Assembly: GCA_003427395.1 (NCBI GenBank)
Contig: BFEA01000147.1
Span: 813,551-848,147 of the forward strand
Length of the DNA stretch: 34,597 nucleotides
DNA from: Chara braunii
Lineage: Eukaryota; Streptophyta; Charophyceae; Charales; Characeae
Direction of reading: 5' to 3'
Shown: one piece after another, positions 29,090 through 34,597 of the stretch
Numbering within the stretch: position 1 is the stretch's first letter
How the letters are laid out: each line of letters begins with the position of its first letter
Notes under the pieces: model-generated
Database searches by the model: none
Told to the model about the DNA's origin: nothing
What the model saw: only the letters and a program-made list of their open reading frames with translations
Program-made: the position numbers and the translations under genes

Positions 29090-29800
29090 TTAATGATATC
29101 TAAGGGTCAAACCCTTAGTTCTGGTTTGTGAGCTTTGGGATCAACATCCCCAAAGTCTAATCCCTAACTTCTATCTATCCTGAGTTGTCTGTCACTCCTC
29201 TTTTTATTTCAAGGAGTTTCTTTGCCTATGTCTCAAGTTGTCCCAGAGAAACTCATATTTCCCCTTCTTTCAGTCCTTGTTGTTTCTCTCTTGCGGATAA
29301 GCACACTCTTTTGGTGCTTTATACGGTAGTCTGGCCGAGATCAACTCAAGCCAGTGGCGGTTTTTCCAATGAACTGTGGCTATACGGGTATCTTATTTCT
29401 CTAGTTTCTTTTTCCCGCGGTGTTCGCCTTCTCTTACGTTCCTTTTAAGGAACCTTTGGAGTTGCTCCCGATAGAGCACTCCCTTTTTCCCTTTCTCTTC
29501 TTCTTGTCCTGGCATACGCAAATAGTGGGCTGATTCACCCGGGAATCTTCCTCTACTTGATCAATTCCAAACAATCTGTTAGTCAGAAGAGTAGTCGAGT
29601 CGCCCCACGGGAACACTCAGTCACCCTTCAAAGTTCATGCGGTTCTCATGTAATCAAACAGTTAAGCAATCTAGTGCCAGTGATCGGATAACTCACCCGG
29701 GAATACCCTTTTATTAGTTAAGTAGGTAGTTAGGAGGTCTATGTTGACCCGTCTTAACACTTGACCCGATATTCAGAAAATATTCCAGATCCAAGTGTCA
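29090..29800. repeat. First part of the copy R hairpin array
   Basis: Perfect or near-perfect hairpins include CTAAGGGT/ACCCTTAG (about 29100-29118), CTTTGGGAT/ATCCCCAAAG (about 29131-29154), AAGCAC/GTGCTT (about 29299-29320), GTTCCTT/AAGGAAC (29438-29453), GGAGTTGCTC/GAGCACTCC (about 29458-29483) and GATTC/GAATC around ACCCGG (about 29532-29547). The loops vary in this part. No coding region is supported. Confidence 0.75.
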
Positions 29801-31260
29801 ATTCCGAATCAAAGTTAGTAATAGGCGGTCTTCACGGAAGCCTCCTATTACTACTCGATTCAGAGCTCCGTCTTTCCCTCAAAAGTGTAATAGGAAGACC
29901 CTACGGGAGCCACCCTACTACTTACTTAGAGTCATACGAGCTGGCTTATGTTAGTGGACTCGGGCAAACCCCAGATCCTCCATTTGCTGGAGTATCTTAC
30001 CTGGTTTGTTAGGGTGAAGTCAGAGAAATAATGAGATGACCCCACAAGGGTCTCTCATTCTCTGGCTTAACGTTAGATAGATCGTTAATTTCTACTCATA
30101 CCACCCATTAGTCATACCTGAACAAGTTGTAGGGTTTACTCACCCGGGAGTAACCCTCTATTGTTCAAACACAATTGCCTCATTTCTGCCCTCCGTTAGT
30201 TGACCCCCAAATCAAACAAGTATTAGGACAACCCACCCGGAAGCCATCCTACTACCAGTTTGATGCATAAGAGATCAAGAACAACTCTTGATTGAGTTGC
30301 CCGGACAGTTCACCTAACTGGCCTGTGCACCGTAAATGAGCAAAAGGTATGTCGACTCTCACGGGAAGTCAGACGGATCGTTCCAGACTTAGGAGTTCGC
30401 GCACTCACCTGGGAGCACTCAATTCCCTCCCCTGTCTGGTTCGATCGGTGATAGGAGAGCCCCACGGGAGCCTCCTGCTACCTTTTGCCTTTGTTAGTTG
30501 TTGAAGACGCGTACCCTACGAGAGTACCGGATTAACTCTGCTTTTGTCAATGACTGAAGAAGTGTACCCCACGGGAGTACCGGATCAAATGGCTTTTGTT
30601 AGACTGAAGGAGTGTACTTCACGGAAGTACCGGATCAAATCAGCTTTCGTTAGACTAAAGGAGTGTACTTCACGGAAGTACTGGATCAAATCGGCTTTTG
30701 TTAGACTGAAGGAGTGTACTTCACGGAAGTACCGGATCAAATCGGCTTTCGTTAGATTGAAGGAGTGTACTTCACGGAAGTACCGGATCAAATTGGCTTT
30801 TGTTAACTATTGAAGAGGTGTACCCCACGGGAGTACCAGATCAATTGTTGTTGTCAATGTAACCTGCAGGTCAATAACGAAGGTGCACGACACCTCCTCA
30901 CTACCAATGACATAGTCAGACAATCACTACACCAATTTGATTCTTTAGTCAGACGTATAACAGGGTAATTCGCACGGCGAGTACCCTATCATTTGCCTTG
31001 GTTACTCCATGCAAGCAGCTTGACAATCTTACGGAAGTATCGGATTACTTTCTAGACCTAGCCTGTAATGTAATGAGAGGACTGCACGGCAGCCTCTTGT
31101 CACCAACATTGAAATCAAGCAGACATTGCATCAATTCGTTACTTTAGCCGGACGAATGACAGGGTAACTTCGCACGGCGAGCACCCCATCATCCAGTTTA
31201 GTATACTCATACAAGCAGTGTGACGACCCTACGAGAGCCTCCATCACACAACTTTACGTT
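29801..31260. repeat. Array of hairpins with a recurrent ACG (or ACCCG) loop and covarying stems
   Basis: At least fifteen hairpins share an ACG or ACCCG loop. Examples: GAATC and AGTAATAGG arms with CCTATTACT and GATTC (29806-29861); CAGAGA and ATGAGA with TCTCAT and TCTCTG (30020-30063); TGAACAA and TAGGG/TACTC with GAGTA/CCCT and TTGTTCA (30119-30177); ATCAAAC and GTATTAGGA with TCCTACTAC and GTTTGAT (30211-30264); AGGGTA and TCGC with GCGA and TACCCT (30959-30995); AGAGG and CTGC with GCAG and CCTCT (31076-31108). The arm sequences differ in each while staying complementary. One perfect hairpin with a different loop, ATCAAGA/TCTTGAT, is at 30274-30292. Confidence 0.92.
30511..30836. repeat. 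51-base tandem subarray of seven ACG-loop hairpins
   Basis: GTAC-started hairpins begin at 30511, 30564, 30614, 30665, 30716, 30767 and 30820. The middle units are identical or nearly so: GTACTTC-ACG-GAAGTAC. The outer units read GTACCCT-ACG-AGAGTAC and GTACCCC-ACG-GGAGTAC, so two stem positions change together (T-A to C-G, and C-G to T-A). Because 51 is a multiple of three, the plus-strand frame 30544-30813 reads a 17-residue repeat (KECTSRKYRIKSAF); this is probably a by-product of the period and not a gene. Confidence 0.93.
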
Positions 31261-31477
31261 TCAGAGCCAGACAAACTAGATTCCTTTTTCAGTTCTTCCT
31301 AGGTTATTTTCTTCTATCAAGCAGGATTCTTACTTCAATCATACGTTTATTCAACTCTTCCTGAAAGTTTTAATCCTGAAGAAAACAAGTGGAAGTATAA
31401 CACGCATCGATACATGCAGCCCAATAGAGAGTTGTAGTCAGTAAGGGATACGGGAAAGTACTGAAACATGCGTACCT

Positions 31478-31535
31478 TACAGTTCCCTGCCTCCAGAGTT
31501 CCTCCTGAACTCCGGTAGAGCTCCCGCAATCGCCA
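31478..31535. repeat. Large repeat unit, copy R, block v
   Basis: CAGTTCCCTGCCTCCAGA, GGTAGAGCTCCCGC and AATCG match 6576-6636 of copy L. Downstream the two copies diverge. Confidence 0.8.
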
Positions 31536-31654
31536 TGTTTTACCTGCCTGTTTGGTCATCCTTTTCCATAGAGCAGACATTTTCAATTTAGAGAGGTCAT
31601 ACTATTTCGGATAGCTTGTGAAAACACAGGGAACTGAGTGGATAAGATCATGAG

Positions 31655-31996
31655 AGAATGGAGAAGGATGGAAGAGGAAGGCTCCGTCACACGGTGACGA
31701 TACCCTTCTCCTCTTCAATGCCCCACACTCCTTCATATTTGATCCTCCCCATCACCGTTTTATGTCAACCGGCAAGGAACAACAAGATGATGATTAACAA
31801 TAATGATCACAATAATAATATTGGTCAGATACTGAAAAAAAGGAAGATGAGGGGTTTAGATCAAGGGAGAAGGGAGAAGAGTTGGAGGAGGTAGGCACCA
31901 CCACGCGGTGACGGTATCCCTCTCCTTTCTAGTGCCCTGCTTCCTCCCCTTCCCTGGCTCATGATGCTCAATATCAAAAATAATCATAAATAATCA

Positions 31997-32033
<37 letters not shown>

Positions 32034-32042
32034 TAATAAATG
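31655..32042. repeat. Two-copy direct repeat of about 200 bases, each ending in AT-rich tracts
   Basis: The first copy (from about 31660) has GGAAGGCTCCGTCACACGGTGACG, then TACCCTTCTCCTCTTCAATGCC; the second (from about 31880) has GTAGGCACCACCACGCGGTGACG, then TATCCCTCTCCTTTCTAGTGCC. Each then runs into ACAATAAT-type or (AAT)n sequence. The first copy contains CGTCAC-ACG-GTGACG, a perfect hairpin with the same ACG loop as the array upstream. Confidence 0.8.
32000..32040. repeat. (AAT)n microsatellite
   Basis: A run of AAT units, nearly uninterrupted, in the tail of the second direct repeat. Confidence 0.9.
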
Positions 32043-32400
32043 TAAGGAGTATGATTATGAACGACATATAGAAAACCAAGTTGCAAAATCAACGGATGTC
32101 TAAGTTAATCGTGCATGAGCATGAAGTACAAATGCATCAAGTAACCATCTGAAATAGAACAATACAATGAAGTAATGAGTCAATGTCCAAGTCAGCAGGC
32201 CATATCAACACAGTATCCAAAGTCGCCCCTCTCTGTCTGGCGCCCCTCCTCCACTACTCAGCCTATCTATGCCTATCTACTTTCATGCAGTAGGATCACA
32301 TCGAAGTCGAAGACCAATATATACGTCTGTTAACACCATAGCTGACATCTCTTCATGTATCAGGTACGCATCTCGTTTTCTCTTCAATTCCCTTTTCTCT
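32043..32400. other. Unassigned sequence
   Basis: No gene, RNA or repeat structure is recognised here. Confidence 0.5.
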
Positions 32401-32730
32401 ATCTCACCTTTCTCGTGGGTATGTGTCTCCGTGTATCACCGTACACTTGTACCGTTGCGTAAAATGCCGTCTGCGTATCTGTATCAATGTGTATGCGTGT
32501 GTTACTTGGTGTCTATATGTCTGTTGTCGGTGCGTGTCTGTTATCCACGTACACCTGTTGTAGATTCATGTGTCACAGTATCTGTGTATGCCTGTGGTCT
32601 GTCCGTGTTACTGTCAATGTGTCTTTCCGTTTGTGTGTTCGGTTGTCTGTCACTGTTTGTCTGTCCACTTGTCGGTTTATTTCGTCTACCTGTTGATGAC
32701 TGTCTGTCTGTCAGGGTCAAACTATTATGT
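32401..32730. repeat. TGT/TCTG-rich low-complexity sequence
   Basis: The plus strand is dense in TGTCTG and GTGTAT words. It creates long Cys/Val/Leu/Ser-rich frames (32269-32895) that mimic membrane proteins. Composition and overlapping frames argue against coding. Confidence 0.7.
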
Positions 32731-33500
32731 CTGATTGTTTCCGTTCGTCTCAAACAACATTCACCCATGCGAAGTAGCGAATGCAGATCCAAGGTTCGAT
32801 CCTTAGACTTACCTTGCCTGTGTAGAGCATTTGTATTGACCCTGAGAGTAGAACATGTGGCCTGTGTATTTGTAACAGTAGGTAGACCATCATAGGGTCC
32901 GCAAGCTGCAACTGCTACAGTCCGGAAAGGTCAAGGTCGTAGTTGCTACAGTGTCCGAAAGACCATGTCTGAAGCTTCCGAAAGGTCCTAGCAGTGACCT
33001 TTTCGAAGCTTCCCATGATTAGGTTAAGGCAAGTGGGCAGGTGGTGGAGTCTACCCGTGCTGAGTCAACAGTCCCCGTCCAAGTCAATCCTGGTTCAGTC
33101 AAGCAAACACCGCATAGGACTGTGTGCACTATGGGGATGGGAGAGGGCTAGACCATTGAGGTATAGAAGTATAAATCAAAAGACCGTCCCTCAGTCATGT
33201 ATTCATTCCCTGCGTGAGCCATGCGGAAGCGTTGCTACAGCGACTCATGTGAGGTGGTCTGCAATGAGCGTGGAGACGAAGTGGGGAGGGAAGGAAAATG
33301 TAATCACACCGTAGCGGTAGAAGCGGCCATTGCCGCCATAGCCGTAGTTAGAGTTTAGTGTGTGTGTGCATGTGAGCGGCGGAATAAGTCGCAGTGACGA
33401 ATAGTGAGTTGTACGGGTGCTGATGCACCATAGCCATCTGAAGCGAGCATGTATCTGAACTGTATTCTTCGATACCATATCTTTGAGTTTTGAGTGGGCA
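32731..33500. other. Unassigned sequence between two TCTG-rich tracts
   Basis: No gene is recognised. The word GCTACAGTSYSGAAAG recurs near 32913 and 32947. Confidence 0.5.
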
Positions 33501-33840
33501 TTTGTCGCCGGTTTGCTGTGCTGCCTGTCTGACTGCCTGTCTGTGTATCTGTTTTTTTCCATCTGTATGTCTGTATGTTTGTATGTCTGGATGTCTGTCG
33601 GTCGCTGTCTGTGATTGGTCTGCAACTTGTTCGTCTGTCTGTGTTGGTCGGTTCGTCTGTCCGACTGTGTCTGTCGTCTGGTCTGTCCGACTATATCAGG
33701 TGGATCGCTGTCTGTGTTGGTTTGTCTGTCTGTCTTGTCCCTATCTGTTCGTCTGGCATTGCCTGCGTCAGGCTGTCTGTTTGATTGTCCGTGTCAGTCT
33801 CACTGTCTGTGTATGTTTGTGTCTCTCTCTCTTTCTTTCT
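33501..33840. repeat. Second TCTG-rich low-complexity tract
   Basis: CTGTCTG-type words recur throughout, similar to 32401-32730. The frames through it are Cys/Val/Leu/Ser-rich. One more CAGGTAAGT word lies just past it at about 33869. Confidence 0.75.
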
Positions 33841-34240
33841 CTGATCGTGGATGACACTGGTGCACTTATCAGGTAAGTCATTTCCTTCCTCCCACTACTC
33901 TTTCTTTTTCATGGTCGTTTCTGCTCCCTGGCTATTGTTCGCCCCTCCTACTTTGATCAGGTCATGACATCAAAGGTACACAACCCACAATCCCGGTAAA
34001 TGCAGACCGTCAAAGGGTGCATTGTGCGTGTGTGGAGAAGAAGATCGCCGCTCCTCTTTCTTCTTGGCTACTCTTCCTTCTTCTTCCCATCACATCTCCC
34101 TTCCCATTTCCTTCAGCATTATCCCCTCTTGCTTCCTATCTACTTTTTCCTACTTTGCCATAAACAAAAGCGGACTCATTAGTGTCCTTAAGCTGTTTGA
34201 TGGTAAGGTTTCGGAAGAGGGGCGTTTCGTGAGAAAATAA
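33841..34240. other. Pyrimidine-rich unassigned sequence
   Basis: TTCTTCTTCCC-type tracts dominate at about 34055-34160. No supported gene. Confidence 0.5.
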
Positions 34241-34417
34241 TAATAAAAAAAAAGTTCGATTACAAACGGGAGGAAATCACGATAGTAAATAATAATAAAA
34301 ATAAAAATAAAAATAGAGGAACTCACGAACGGAAGAGAAATTACGAATAAGGATTGGTACAACAATACAAATCAATAATAATGATAAAATAATATAATAA
34401 TAATAATATTTATAATA

Positions 34418-34472
<55 letters not shown>

Positions 34473-34486
34473 TAATAATAATAATG

Positions 34487-34521
<35 letters not shown>

Positions 34522-34530
34522 GATAATACC
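34240..34530. repeat. (AAT)n-rich simple sequence
   Basis: The stretch is almost wholly AAT, AAAAT or GATAAT units, with the cleanest AAT runs at about 34424-34470 and 34488-34520. The window ends soon after, so the outer limit is unknown. Confidence 0.92.
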
Positions 34531-34597
34531 AATCAATCAATGATAATAATAATGAAAGAAAGAAATTTAAATAATACAAAATGGAAGGAAAATGTGC

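Noticed and set aside
30544-30813. Protein with a 17-residue repeat
   Set aside because: The 51-base period makes both strands open in phase. The repeat is better explained as DNA hairpins, and outer units do not keep the peptide.
32269-32895. 208-codon frame resembling a membrane protein
   Set aside because: Cys/Val/Leu/Ser content comes from TCTG/TGT simple sequence, with similar frames in other phases.
33490-33876. 128-codon Cys-rich frame
   Set aside because: Same TCTG simple-sequence artefact, with parallel frames at 33575 and 33615.

Overview
This window looks like nuclear DNA of a eukaryote with a large, repeat-rich genome. It has no dense gene arrangement. It carries a LINE fragment, a decayed Ty3/gypsy-type gag-pol, a foldback element with an assembly gap at its centre, microsatellites, and long stretches of non-coding repeat. 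The pol motifs (an LHEG...YFWP integrase zinc region, a YIDD reverse transcriptase box, an ADGLSR end to RNase H) belong to a Ty3/gypsy lineage that I associate with fungi and with streptophyte algae and early land plants. I cannot choose between these from the sequence, and I see no intact host gene that I recognise.

Layout. (1) 563-1338: minus-strand LINE ORF2 fragment. (2) About 1341-6720: a large non-coding repeat unit, copy L. In order it holds a roughly 1 kb block with a 137-codon ORF, a hairpin/A-box-like block, a block with a conserved CGGCAACCGACCTG motif, two arrays of hairpins, and a terminal block with GCAGAGCTCCCGCAATCG. (3) 6720-10130: non-coding sequence with many inverted repeats and four perfect CAGGTAAGT motifs. 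(4) 10134-12900: small unrecognised ORFs and short duplications. (5) 12960-16263: broken repeats of a protein family that I do not recognise, directly upstream of (6) 16326-22500: the decayed gag-pol, split by a foldback element at 16733-17189. (7) 22500-26700: tail of the element and further repeats. (8) About 26784-31535: a second copy, copy R, of the large unit in (2), with the same block order but an unrelated hairpin array. (9) 31.6 kb to the end: duplications, TCTG-rich and AAT-rich simple sequence.

The main result is structural. At 29.1-31.25 kb and at 4.8-6.32 kb there are dozens of short hairpins in which the loop or inner core is constant and the outer arms differ from copy to copy while remaining complementary. 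In copy R the loop is usually ACG. In copy L the hairpins share a CATT...AATG core. The two large units therefore share flanking blocks but carry different hairpin families in the same slot. A second result is the tandem protein family marked by YD(L/I/V)R.(F/Y)V next to gag. Nothing here appears to be a working gene set: the gag-pol has many in-frame stops and lost metal-binding residues.
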